A stretch of DNA of 29,746 nucleotides. Source: JBHJHK01 sp050330975 (GTDB lineage Bacteria > Pseudomonadota > Gammaproteobacteria > Competibacterales > Competibacteraceae). Of the stretch, positions 1-7,914 are shown one piece after another. Position 1 is the stretch's first letter; each line of letters opens with the position of its first letter. Location of the stretch: contig JBHJHK010000404.1 in the NCBI GenBank assembly GCA_050330975.1, positions 1-29,746 on the forward strand, in the 5' to 3' direction. Made by a program: the position numbers and the translations under genes. The notes below the pieces were generated by a model. That model was given only the letters and a program-made list of their open reading frames with translations. It was not told the DNA's origin and ran no database searches.

Positions 1-1329
1 GGCGGCACTGGGGTGGTGACCATCGGCGCCTTGTTGGGCATGGCGGCCCACCTGGAGGGCAAGGGGGTATCGGTGCTGGATATGACGGGGTTGGCCCAGA
101 AATACGGCGCCGTCACTAGCCATGTGCGCCTGGCCCCCGAGCCCAGTGCCATCAACACCCCCCGGATTCCCGCCGGGGAGGCCGATTTGTTGTTGGGTTG
201 TGACTTGGTGGTGGCGGCCAGCCGCGACGCCCTGGCCGCCTTGAACGGCGAGGGAAGCACGGCCTTGCTCAACAGCGGTCGCTCCATGCCAGCCAGCTTC
301 ACCCGCGACCCCGACGTGGCCTACCCCCAGGATGCCCTGGTAGGGGCCATCCAGCGGGTGGTGGGAGCCCACCGCACCCAGGTGTTGCCAGCTACGGCCT
401 TGGCCACCGCCCTCACCGGTGAAGCCTTGGGCACCAACCTGTTTATGGTGGGATACGCCTTCCAGCAGGGGTTGATTCCCCTCTCGGCCCAGGCCATCGA
501 CCAAGCCATCGAACTCAACGGCGTGGCGGTGGAGGCCAATCGCCGGGCGTTTTGGTGGGGCCGACAAACGGCCGTGGACGCCAAAGCGGTCATCCGCCAC
601 GCCACCCCCGCCCTGGAGGCGTCGGGTATGGTCGATGCCATCCAGGCCCAAAATGGCCCTGGCCCTGACCCCGGAGACGACGGCGATCTCGAGTCGTTGG
701 TGGAGCGCCGCCGAGCCTTCCTCACCGCCTACCAAGACCGACGCTACGCCGAGCGCTATCAAACCCTGGTGGACCGAGTGCGGGCCCGTGACCCCCGGGG
801 AGCCCTGGCGCTGGCCGTGGCTCGCTACGCCTTTAAACTCATGGCCTACAAAGACGAATACGAAGTGGCCCGCCTCTTCGCCGAGGGGGATTTTAAGGCC
901 CGCATCGCCCGCCAGTTCCAGGGCGATTACCGCTTGACCTTCCACCTGGCGCCGCCGTTGTTGGCCCGCCGCGACCCCCACAGTGGCCACCTGCAAAAGC
1001 GCCCCTTTGGCGGCTGGATGCTCAAGGCCTTTGGGCTGTTGGCCAAGTGTCGCCGTTTGCGCGGCACGGCCTTGGATCCCTTTGGCCACACCGAGGAGCG
1101 GCGCACCGAGCGCCGGTTGATCGAGGATTATTTCGCCACGGTCGACGAGGCCTTGGGGGCGGTGGAGCGGGACGTGGCGAACTACTCCACCGCCGTGGAG
1201 CTGTTATCCTTGCCCGAATACATCCGCGGCTTTGGCCACGTCAAGGCCGCCCACTTGGCCGAGGTCAAGACCCGGGAGGCCACCCTCAAGGCCCGCCTCC
1301 ACAGGCCCTCCCCGCGCGTGGCGGCTTGA
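1..1329 (+). CDS. Indolepyruvate:ferredoxin oxidoreductase, fused type, 3' part only (5' end outside window)
   Basis: This is the C-terminal part of the fused enzyme that oxidatively decarboxylates aryl or branched 2-oxoacids to acyl-CoA with reduction of ferredoxin, in the cytoplasm. The frame is open from base 1 and already reads GGTGVVTIGALLGMAAHLEG, a glycine-rich motif characteristic of the gamma (IorB-like) domain, so the GTG at 13 is internal. The gamma domain covers roughly the first 190 visible residues (LDMTGLAQKYGAVTSHVRLA is typical). The remaining ~245 residues match the conserved C-terminal extension of fused proteobacterial enzymes (DUF6537 type). About 440 of an expected ~1150 residues are present; the TPP and ferredoxin domains lie upstream. 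Leucine dehydrogenase follows 37 bases later on the same strand, which suggests that enzyme supplies oxoacid substrate. Family assignment is firm; exact substrate is inference. Confidence 0.93.
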   Translation, partial: GGTGVVTIGALLGMAAHLEGKGVSVLDMTGLAQKYGAVTSHVRLAPEPSAINTPRIPAGEADLLLGCDLVVAASRDALAALNGEGSTALLNSGRSMPASFTRDPDVAYPQDALVGAIQRVVGAHRTQVLPATALATALTGEALGTNLFMVGYAFQQGLIPLSAQAIDQAIELNGVAVEANRRAFWWGRQTAVDAKAVIRHATPALEASGMVDAIQAQNGPGPDPGDDGDLESLVERRRAFLTAYQDRRYAERYQTLVDRVRARDPRGALALAVARYAFKLMAYKDEYEVARLFAEGDFKARIARQFQGDYRLTFHLAPPLLARRDPHSGHLQKRPFGGWMLKAFGLLAKCRRLRGTALDPFGHTEERRTERRLIEDYFATVDEALGAVERDVANYSTAVELLSLPEYIRGFGHVKAAHLAEVKTREATLKARLHRPSPRVAA

Positions 1330-1366
1330 GGGAGATCGCTCGTCGTTTGTTCCAGGGAGAATCGCC

Positions 1367-2434
1367 ATGGCGGTGTTCAGTCACCACGAGTACCACGACC
1401 ACGAACAAGTGCTGTTTTGCCGCGACGGCAAAGCGGGGCTGTGCGCCATCATCGCCGTCCACAACACCCACCTTGGACCGTCGTTGGGGGGCTGCCGCAT
1501 GTACCCCTACCCCGACGATGACGCCGCCCTGGAAGACGTGTTGCGCTTGTCCAAGGGGATGACCTATAAATCCGCCATGGCCGGGCTTCCCCTAGGGGGC
1601 GGCAAGTCGGTGATCATCGCCGATCCCAAGGCAGACAAAACCCCGGCACTGTTCCACGCCATGGGCCGGATGGTGGATTCCCTGGGGGGGCGTTATATCG
1701 CCGCCGAAGACTCCGGCACCACCGTGGCAGACCTGCGCACCATGGGGGAGGTCACCGCCTTCGTTGCGGGGGTCAGGGAAAAGGTCACTGGCGACGGCAC
1801 CCTGCGGAGTGGCGACCCATCGCCGGCCACCGCCCATGGGGTGTTCGAGGGCATCAAGGCCGCCGTCAAACACCGCCTCCAGCGAGACAGCCTCGCCGGT
1901 CTCAAGGTGGCAGTCCAGGGGCTGGGGAGCGTGGGCTTTCGCCTGGCCAAGCTGCTGGCCGAGGCGGGGGCGACCCTCTGGGTGGCCGACGTCGACCCCC
2001 AGCGGGTGGAGCGGGCGGTGGCAGAGCTCCAGGCCACCTCCGTGGCGGTGGACGCCATCTACGGTCTAGACGTCGACGTCTTTGCCCCCTGTGCCCTGGG
2101 GGCGGTGATCAACGACACCACCTTGCCCGCCCTCAAGGCTTCCGTGGTGGCCGGCGCGGCCAACAACCAGTTGGCCCGCCCCCACCACGACGCCGAGTTG
2201 CGTCGACGCGGCATTCTCTACGCCCCCGACTACGTCATCAACGCCGGAGGGATCGTCGACGTCTACTACGAACGGGCGGGCTTTGACCGGGCTAAACTCC
2301 TGGCCCACCTGGACAAGATCCACGACACTCTGGTGGAAATCTTCCAGCGGGCCGACCGGGAGTACGCCCCTACCCAAGCCATCGCCGACCGCATCGCCGA
2401 AGAGCGCTTTGGCCGTATTCCGGGGGCGGCGTGA
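1367..2434 (+). CDS. Leucine dehydrogenase (Glu/Leu/Phe/Val dehydrogenase family)
   Basis: A 355-residue cytoplasmic NAD-dependent amino-acid dehydrogenase that reversibly deaminates leucine, valine or isoleucine to the 2-oxoacid and ammonia. The frame is open from 1232, but ATG 1367 is preceded by AGGGAGA at 1354-1360 and gives the normal family N-terminus. Substrate and catalytic lysines K68 and K80 (in KSAMAGLPLGGGK) fall at the same numbers as in characterised leucine dehydrogenases. The C-terminal Rossmann domain carries GLGSVG at 185-190, followed by the acidic segment VADVD that favours NAD. The motif NAGGIVDVYYE near the C-terminus is also typical. It lies between the indolepyruvate oxidoreductase and an SDR, probably in one transcript, and fits a route from branched-chain amino acid to oxoacid to acyl-CoA. 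Valine dehydrogenase is the main alternative name; the sequence cannot separate the two. Confidence 0.93.
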   Translation: MAVFSHHEYHDHEQVLFCRDGKAGLCAIIAVHNTHLGPSLGGCRMYPYPDDDAALEDVLRLSKGMTYKSAMAGLPLGGGKSVIIADPKADKTPALFHAMGRMVDSLGGRYIAAEDSGTTVADLRTMGEVTAFVAGVREKVTGDGTLRSGDPSPATAHGVFEGIKAAVKHRLQRDSLAGLKVAVQGLGSVGFRLAKLLAEAGATLWVADVDPQRVERAVAELQATSVAVDAIYGLDVDVFAPCALGAVINDTTLPALKASVVAGAANNQLARPHHDAELRRRGILYAPDYVINAGGIVDVYYERAGFDRAKLLAHLDKIHDTLVEIFQRADREYAPTQAIADRIAEERFGRIPGAA

Positions 2435-2463
2435 GTTCTCCAGGGCCCACCCCGGAGGCTCCC

Positions 2464-3471
2464 ATGGGCGGGGAAGGCATCGACTTGGAGGCGGATACGA
2501 CCACCCGTTGGCGGGATCGCACGGTGGTCTTGGGGCTGCTGGATTTTACCCGCTTGGGTTATCGCCGCCGCCAGGCCCGCTGGCCCATCCCCAGGGGTAC
2601 GCTGGCGGGGACCTTGGCGGTGGTCACCGGCGCCAGCGGCGGCCTGGGGGCTGCGGCGGCCAAGGGATTGGCGCAACGGGGCGCCGGCCTCATCCTGGTG
2701 GCCCGCAACGCCGCCAAGCTGGACGGCGTCAGGGCCCACATCCAGGCTGAGACCGGTGTCCCGGTAGAGACCCAAGTGTGCGACCTTAGCCGCCTGGCCC
2801 AGGTGGAGACCCTGGCCCAGAATCTGCTGGCGCGCCCCCAACCCATCGGCCTTTTGCTCAACAACGCCGGGGTCATCAACCACCAGCTATTGATCACCCC
2901 CGAGGGGTTGGACGCAGCCCTAGCCACCAACCTATTGGCCCCCTTTGTCCTCACCGAACGCCTGTTATCCCACTGGATGACCCATTCGGCTACCGGCCCC
3001 AAACGGGTGATCAACGTGGCGTCGGGGGGCATGTACGCCGTGGGCCTCGACCCCGCCAAACTCCAGCCCACCCCGGGCAAGGCCTACAATGGCACCTTGG
3101 CCTACGCCCGCCACAAGCGGGCTCTGGTGGTCCTCACCCAAATTTGGGCCGAGCGCCACCGCTCCAGCCCCATCACCTTCCACGCCATGCACCCCGGCTG
3201 GGCCGACACCCCGGGGTTTAAAACCGCCCTGCCGGGGTTTTACCGCCTGGTGAGTCCCCTGGTGCGCTCGCCCGCCGAGGGGGCGGATACCATGGTGTGG
3301 CTGGCCAGCGAGCCGGCGCTGGACGACCCCCGCTGGAGTGGCCAGTTTTGGCTCGATCGGGCGCCGCGCCCCACTCATTTTTTGCCCACCACCCAAGAAA
3401 CCCCCGCTAAGCGCCGTGCCCTGGAGCAACAGTTGGCGGCGTTGACCACGGGGAGGGGCACCACGGCCTAA
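2464..3471 (+). CDS. Short-chain dehydrogenase/reductase, DHRS12-like
   Basis: A 335-residue NAD(P)-dependent oxidoreductase of unknown substrate. The classical SDR signature is complete: TGASGGLG at 55-62, NNAG at 133-136, catalytic Ser187, and YARHK with Tyr214 and Lys218. It carries about 50 extra N-terminal residues before the Rossmann fold and a long C-terminal part, as in the DHRS12/retinol-dehydrogenase-like group. I chose ATG 2464 because GGAGG sits at 2454-2458 with five-base spacing. A GTG at 2431 overlapping the upstream stop (GTGA) would add 11 residues and is a real alternative. It is the third gene of the oxoacid oxidoreductase/leucine dehydrogenase group; an SDR is not an established part of that pathway, so its role is open. 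Confidence 0.88.
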   Translation: MGGEGIDLEADTTTRWRDRTVVLGLLDFTRLGYRRRQARWPIPRGTLAGTLAVVTGASGGLGAAAAKGLAQRGAGLILVARNAAKLDGVRAHIQAETGVPVETQVCDLSRLAQVETLAQNLLARPQPIGLLLNNAGVINHQLLITPEGLDAALATNLLAPFVLTERLLSHWMTHSATGPKRVINVASGGMYAVGLDPAKLQPTPGKAYNGTLAYARHKRALVVLTQIWAERHRSSPITFHAMHPGWADTPGFKTALPGFYRLVSPLVRSPAEGADTMVWLASEPALDDPRWSGQFWLDRAPRPTHFLPTTQETPAKRRALEQQLAALTTGRGTTA

Positions 3472-3514
3472 GGCCCGTCCCTGCACCGGTCGCCACACCC
3501 GTCCAAGGGGCCTG

Positions 3515-3542
3515 TATGATGGGCCATGTACGATGGGACATG
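3515..3542 (+). repeat. Short tandem repeat, two 14-base copies
   Basis: Copies TATGATGGGCCATG and TACGATGGGACATG stand head to tail with two mismatches, in the 94-base gap before the aspartoacylase-like gene. Each begins with a hexamer close to a sigma70 -10 box (TATGAT, TACGAT), but no convincing -35 box was found at the right distance, so a promoter is not claimed. Confidence 0.5.
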
Positions 3543-3565
3543 GAGACACGGGGAGAGATTGATCC

Positions 3566-4621
3566 ATGGGCGATGGCGGGGGGTTTAATGGCATTGGATT
3601 TGACGCAGATGCCGTGGCGCCGGGGGGACGCCGGGTCTTCGACCTACCGCTGCCCAACCTCTACACCCACGCCCAGCTCTCCATGCCCATCCAGGTGTTG
3701 CAGGGCAAGCACAAAGGCCCGCGGTTGTTCATCAGTGCCGCCCTCCACGGCGACGAGATCAACGGCGTGGAGATCATCCGCCGCTTGTTGGCCCTACCCC
3801 TCCTCAAGCGCCTGCGGGGGACCCTCGTGGCCGTGCCGGTGGTGAATCTCTACGGCTTTTTGAGCCAAACCCGCTATCTGCCGGACCGCCGCGACCTCAA
3901 CCGCAGTTTTCCGGGCTCGGAGACCGGCAGCCTGGCGGCGCGGTTGGCCCACGCCTTTTCCACCCAGGTGGTGGCCAAGGCCGACATCGGCATCGACCTC
4001 CACACCGGCGCCCTCCACCGCACCAATTTGCCGCAAATTCGGGCGAGCCTCGCCCACCCCGAGACCCGCCGCCTGGCCCAGGCCTTTGGGGCGCCGGTGA
4101 TCCTCGACGGCAAGGCTCCCGAGGGTTCGTTGCGGGCCATGGTCGACTACCCTTTGCTGGTGTTCGAGGGCGGCGAGGCGTTGCGCTTTGACGAGTTCAC
4201 CATCCGCGCCGGGGTGCGGGGGGTCATCAGGACTCTGCGGGCTCTGGAGATGTTGCCCCCGGCCAAGGACCCGGGTCGTTTGCCCGCGGCGGTGGTGGCC
4301 CGCAGCAGCCACTGGCTGCGGGCCCCCCAAAGCGGCATCTTGCGCACCACCAAACCCCTAGGCGCCCAGGTGGAGGCCGGGGAAGTGTTGGCCTACGTCA
4401 GCGACCCCTTTGGCGAGCGGGAGGCGGCGGTGTCGTCCCCCCAAGCGGGCTTGGTCATCGGCTGTAGCCAGATTCCCTTGGTCCACGAGGGGGAGGCGCT
4501 GTTTCACATCGCCCAGGTGGGCCGCCCCGGCGCGTTGGCCGACACCGTGGAGCAGTACCACGAGGCGTTGGCGGAGATGACGGAATTGGCCGACCCCCAT
4601 TTTGCCGAGGTAAGGCCCTAA
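3566..4621 (+). CDS. Succinylglutamate desuccinylase/aspartoacylase family zinc hydrolase
   Basis: A 351-residue M14-type zinc amidohydrolase that should remove an N-acyl group from an amino acid or related amine. Zinc ligands are visible as HGDEING (His61, Glu64) and DLHTG (His146). The substrate-binding stretch DRRDLNRSFPG lies at 107-117, and FEGGE near residue 200 probably holds the catalytic glutamate. ATG 3566 is preceded by GGGGAGAG about nine bases upstream. The long C-terminal beta domain (PQSGILRTTKPLGAQVEAGE onward) resembles the lipoyl-like domain of this subgroup. In many gammaproteobacteria such proteins are encoded beside an ATP-grasp RimK-like ligase, which is not seen here. 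The ectoine-pathway deacetylase DoeB belongs to the same family, but nothing else here supports that role. Confidence 0.88.
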   Translation: MGDGGGFNGIGFDADAVAPGGRRVFDLPLPNLYTHAQLSMPIQVLQGKHKGPRLFISAALHGDEINGVEIIRRLLALPLLKRLRGTLVAVPVVNLYGFLSQTRYLPDRRDLNRSFPGSETGSLAARLAHAFSTQVVAKADIGIDLHTGALHRTNLPQIRASLAHPETRRLAQAFGAPVILDGKAPEGSLRAMVDYPLLVFEGGEALRFDEFTIRAGVRGVIRTLRALEMLPPAKDPGRLPAAVVARSSHWLRAPQSGILRTTKPLGAQVEAGEVLAYVSDPFGEREAAVSSPQAGLVIGCSQIPLVHEGEALFHIAQVGRPGALADTVEQYHEALAEMTELADPHFAEVRP

Positions 4622-4753
4622 ACTCCCTGCCGTCAATACCTCAGGGGCAAAATCGACTATCCTTGGCCGAGAGATGGGGGGCATCTAGCCCGGGCTCCCA
4701 TCGACCAAAGCCCTATCAAAGGGCTCACTGCCATCCATCTGAGGAGAATTCAC

Positions 4754-6064
4754 ATGGTCCAGCGCGCACCAGCGCCAGTCCTTTGGGTCCTTGCCCTGGG
4801 GCTTTGGTGTTGCACCATCGTCCACGCCAACGGCCTAGAACCCGTCGCCCCCGAAGCGGTGGGGCTATCTTCTGAGCGCCTCCAGCGCATCGAAGCGACA
4901 TTGTCCCGGGATATCGAAGCTGGAGAACTGCCCGGGGCGGTGGTGATGATCGCTCGCCGGGGCGGCCTCGCCTACGCCAAGGCCCTGGGCAACTTGGACC
5001 CGGCACGCGACGCCCCCATGGCGGAGGAGGCGATTTTTCGCATCTACTCCATGACCAAGCCCCTGGTCTCCGTGGCCGCCATGATCTTGGTGGAAGAGGG
5101 CGCTATGCTCCTCACCGACCCCGTGGCCAAGCACCTGCCGGCCTTTGCCGAGCCTCAAATCGCCCGTCCGGTCTTGGGGGACTACGCCCGGGTGAGCTAT
5201 GACCTCACCCCTGCGGGCAACGCCATGACGGTCCAGGATCTGCTGCGCCACACCGCGGGCCTGGTCTACGGCGAGATCAACCGCGCCGAGCCCGTGCGCA
5301 CCGCCCTGGCGGAGGCTCAGTTGTTCCAGGTGGACGACATGCCCTTTGAGACCCGTAAACCCTCACCGGAGGCCTTTGTGGCGGGCTTGGCCAAGGTGCC
5401 CTTGGTCCACGAGCCCGGCACCACCTGGGAGTACAGCCTGGCCTCGGACCTGTTGGGTCGGGTGGTGGAGCAGGTGGCGGGGATGGGTTTGGAAGCATTT
5501 CTCCATCGACGGCTGTTTGAGCCCTTGGGGATGAAAGACAGTGGCTTCCACGTGCCAGAGGAAGACCTCCAGCGGCTGGCCGAGCCCTTTGCCCCCGACC
5601 CGGCCAAGGGCATTCCGCCGTTGTTCGACGTCGCCAACCCCCCGGGCAACGCCTCCGGCGGCGCCGGGGCCGTGGCCACGGCCATGGACTACCTGCGCTT
5701 TAGCCAGATGCTCCTCAACGGCGGCGCGTTGGATGGCGTCCGCATCTTGAGTCCCACCACGGTACAGCTCATGACCGCCGATCATTTGGGTGGAGCCATC
5801 GAGCAGATGACTGGGCCCGGTCCTTTGCTGTTGGGCACGCCGGGCTACGGCTTTGGCTTGGGGTTTATGGTGCGCCTTGCCGATGGCATCGCCGGGGTGC
5901 CGGGATCCAAGGGCGAATTCATGTGGGGGGGCTTTGGCGGTACCTTCTTTTGGGTCGACCCCGACGAAGAACTGGCGGCGGTATTCATGAGCCAGTCGGT
6001 TCCCAACCGGGCCCACTACCGGCGCCTCATCAAGCAGCTCGCCTATCAAGCCATCGTCGACTGA
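4754..6064 (+). CDS. Exported serine beta-lactamase-like hydrolase (class C / EstB type)
   Basis: A 436-residue serine hydrolase with an N-terminal signal peptide (hydrophobic residues 9-24, likely cleavage after HAN near 26), so it should act in the periplasm or outside. The SxxK motif is SMTK with Ser99 and Lys102. The second motif is Tyr227-Ser-Leu in place of YxN, common in esterases of this fold. WGG at 391-393 stands where KTG/HxG normally lies. These features favour an esterase or peptidase over a true beta-lactamase. GAGGAGAA just upstream of ATG 4754 is a strong ribosome binding site. The 132 bases before it and the terminator after it suggest it may be transcribed separately from the upstream genes. 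Confidence 0.88.
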   Translation: MVQRAPAPVLWVLALGLWCCTIVHANGLEPVAPEAVGLSSERLQRIEATLSRDIEAGELPGAVVMIARRGGLAYAKALGNLDPARDAPMAEEAIFRIYSMTKPLVSVAAMILVEEGAMLLTDPVAKHLPAFAEPQIARPVLGDYARVSYDLTPAGNAMTVQDLLRHTAGLVYGEINRAEPVRTALAEAQLFQVDDMPFETRKPSPEAFVAGLAKVPLVHEPGTTWEYSLASDLLGRVVEQVAGMGLEAFLHRRLFEPLGMKDSGFHVPEEDLQRLAEPFAPDPAKGIPPLFDVANPPGNASGGAGAVATAMDYLRFSQMLLNGGALDGVRILSPTTVQLMTADHLGGAIEQMTGPGPLLLGTPGYGFGLGFMVRLADGIAGVPGSKGEFMWGGFGGTFFWVDPDEELAAVFMSQSVPNRAHYRRLIKQLAYQAIVD

Positions 6065-6065
6065 C

Positions 6066-6083
6066 GGCCCCCAGGAGGGGGCC
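6066..6083 (+). terminator. Stable GC hairpin just after the serine hydrolase stop
   Basis: A perfect 7-bp stem, GGCCCCC and GGGGGCC, with the tetraloop AGGA, starts two bases after the stop codon. No U tract follows, so it is more likely an mRNA 3'-end stabiliser or a weak terminator than a strong intrinsic terminator. Confidence 0.45.
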
Positions 6084-6214
6084 GCGGTTCGAGGCGCCCG
6101 GCCACGGGGCATGTCCTCCGGGACGAGGGGATCTATTTCTCCCTCTGGCAGGGCGCTGTGGCTCCGGGGAAACGCGCCCTAGCGCGGCAAAAATCCCCAT
6201 CATCCACCACTCAT

Positions 6215-6245
6215 CGACGGCGTCATACGCCGTCGTTCTCCTTTT
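6215..6245 (+). terminator. Intrinsic terminator after the serine hydrolase
   Basis: A perfect 9-bp stem CGACGGCGT / ACGCCGTCG with loop CAT is followed at once by TTCTCCTTTT. It separates the serine hydrolase transcript from the large hypothetical gene at 6385. The rest of the 6065-6384 gap is AT-richer than its surroundings and shows no gene. Confidence 0.8.
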
Positions 6246-6384
6246 GGCAAAGCGCTATTTTATCCCCGTAGCAGCCAACGTCGACTAAAAATCATCTCTT
6301 CTCCACAGGCAGAGACCATTTTTAATCGATGGCGGCCCGTAGATCTCAATGGATACTCCAATATATCTGCTCGGGGAATACGCC

Positions 6385-7896
6385 ATGAATAACGCTCTCA
6401 ACAATCAGCGCCAAGCCCTTCCTTCGCCACAGATGGCCAATGATATTCGCCGCGACATCGCCCCCCAGGGGCAAGCCGCGGCCTTTGATCGGCAAATCCA
6501 AGCGCCCGTACAGCAGGCCCAGCGCCTTATCGATAACAGTCAAGCTTCGTTCTTGGGTTGGCAAACTCCCGGTAGCCTGAGGGTCGACGATTTAGTGGGC
6601 CAACTGCAGCAACAGGTGCAAACGGCCCTGGGTAACGGCGACCTCGACGGGCTGGCCGAGCTGACATCGGCGGTGTTCGACGCCCTCGACGGCCAGAGTC
6701 GCCAACGGCAACGCTTGGCCGTGGGCCTCATCACCGCCCTAGATGACGCCGAGCTCCAAGCCCTGGCCGAGTCTCCCGCCGCTCGACAGTTACTCGCCGA
6801 TCTCAAAGACCAAGTCGGCGATCAAGACCTCAATCTCCGCCAATACCGCGCCCATGGCCGGGTGGCCAGCGCCCTGGGAGATGTGCAAGCCGGAGCTCAG
6901 CTCGACAACGTCAATGGTTTTTTCCAACCGGGGGGCTTTGCCGATGTCGATGTCTACGATGCCCTCGACAATTCCCTATTAGCCGATGATCTGCGCTTGA
7001 CGATGGCACAACGAAGCAGTTCTTGGAGTACTATTAATCTCCGTGACGAATATCTCAATCACAGCTCGACTTTTCAAGGTCAGCTCAATGCCTTGGCAAA
7101 CGCCCTGGACAAACGGCAAAATCTCGACGCCGAGCGCTACGAGCAAATTCTGGAATTGCGCAACCACGGCTTGGAGTTTTCCGAAGATTTTTTCAAAAAT
7201 CATATCGCTCAATTCGAGGCACGCCATGGCAATCAATACCGCGCAGCCAAGGAACAGGCCAGTGATGCCCGCGCGGCCTTGGCCGAGCGCCTCCCGGAGA
7301 TGGCCCAACAGTACGACGCCTACCTCGCTGGACGCGAGGTCCTCGGCTTCGGCGGCGGCAGTGGCATAAGCCAGGTGCCGGATCTGTTGCGCCAGGGCGT
7401 TGACGCCATGGCCGAGAGCGGCGACCCCGACCACAACCACCTGGCTCTGGACGCCGCAGCTCAAGCCCTGGCCCATCCCGAGCGCGCCTATGGCCACGCC
7501 CTAGACGACGAGCACGTGGCCAGCACCGTGGGCAAGGCGGCCAGCCGCCTGTTGGCCCAGCACCAAGATCGAGGCCGGAGTTCCGCCGAAACCGCCACCG
7601 CCCTCGCCGCCGACTTGGCACCGCTCATGGAGGGTATCGCCAACCCCGACACCGCCCTCGCCAGGGGTCTAAACCAGGTCAAGACCCGACTCGAGCACTT
7701 CGCCGAGGAGGGCGTCGGCGACCGCGACCAGCTCAACCAACTCCTCGAGACCACCGGCCACCCGGCCCTAGATGAGGCCATGGGCCCGGTGTGGACCATG
7801 CTGGCCCTCACCAAAGTCGACCCCGAAGACCCCCTCTACAGAGAACTCGGCACCCTTCTAGGGGATGCGAGTCGCGGCGGCTGGTACCTCCAGTAG
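6385..7896 (+). CDS. Large cysteine-free helical protein of unknown function (first part of a TAG-split frame)
   Basis: A 503-residue protein I do not recognise. ATG 6385 is chosen because CGGGGAA lies nine bases upstream; an in-frame ATG at 6349 has no such site. It is rich in Ala, Gln, Leu and Asp, has no cysteine, no signal peptide and no clear membrane span, and reads as mostly alpha-helical. The codon pattern is that of a real gene. It ends with TAG, and the next gene (7915) is in exactly the same frame only six codons later, so the two may be one ~817-residue protein interrupted by a nonsense codon. Lack of cysteine and of a signal peptide is typical of substrates of one-step secretion systems, but no such system is in the window, so an effector role is only a guess. 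Confidence 0.7.
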   Translation: MNNALNNQRQALPSPQMANDIRRDIAPQGQAAAFDRQIQAPVQQAQRLIDNSQASFLGWQTPGSLRVDDLVGQLQQQVQTALGNGDLDGLAELTSAVFDALDGQSRQRQRLAVGLITALDDAELQALAESPAARQLLADLKDQVGDQDLNLRQYRAHGRVASALGDVQAGAQLDNVNGFFQPGGFADVDVYDALDNSLLADDLRLTMAQRSSSWSTINLRDEYLNHSSTFQGQLNALANALDKRQNLDAERYEQILELRNHGLEFSEDFFKNHIAQFEARHGNQYRAAKEQASDARAALAERLPEMAQQYDAYLAGREVLGFGGGSGISQVPDLLRQGVDAMAESGDPDHNHLALDAAAQALAHPERAYGHALDDEHVASTVGKAASRLLAQHQDRGRSSAETATALAADLAPLMEGIANPDTALARGLNQVKTRLEHFAEEGVGDRDQLNQLLETTGHPALDEAMGPVWTMLALTKVDPEDPLYRELGTLLGDASRGGWYLQ

Positions 7897-7914
7897 GGTA
7901 TCGAGGCCACGCGA

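Noticed and set aside
3566..4621. Ectoine degradation deacetylase DoeB, together with the EutA-like protein at 18711
   Set aside because: The two genes are 14 kb apart, and no DoeA, DoeC, DoeD or ectoine regulator is present; only the broad families match.
4709..4725. Small hairpin AGCCCT-ATCAA-AGGGCT as a terminator after the aspartoacylase-like gene
   Set aside because: Stem is only six pairs, no U tract follows, and it lies close to the next gene's ribosome binding site.
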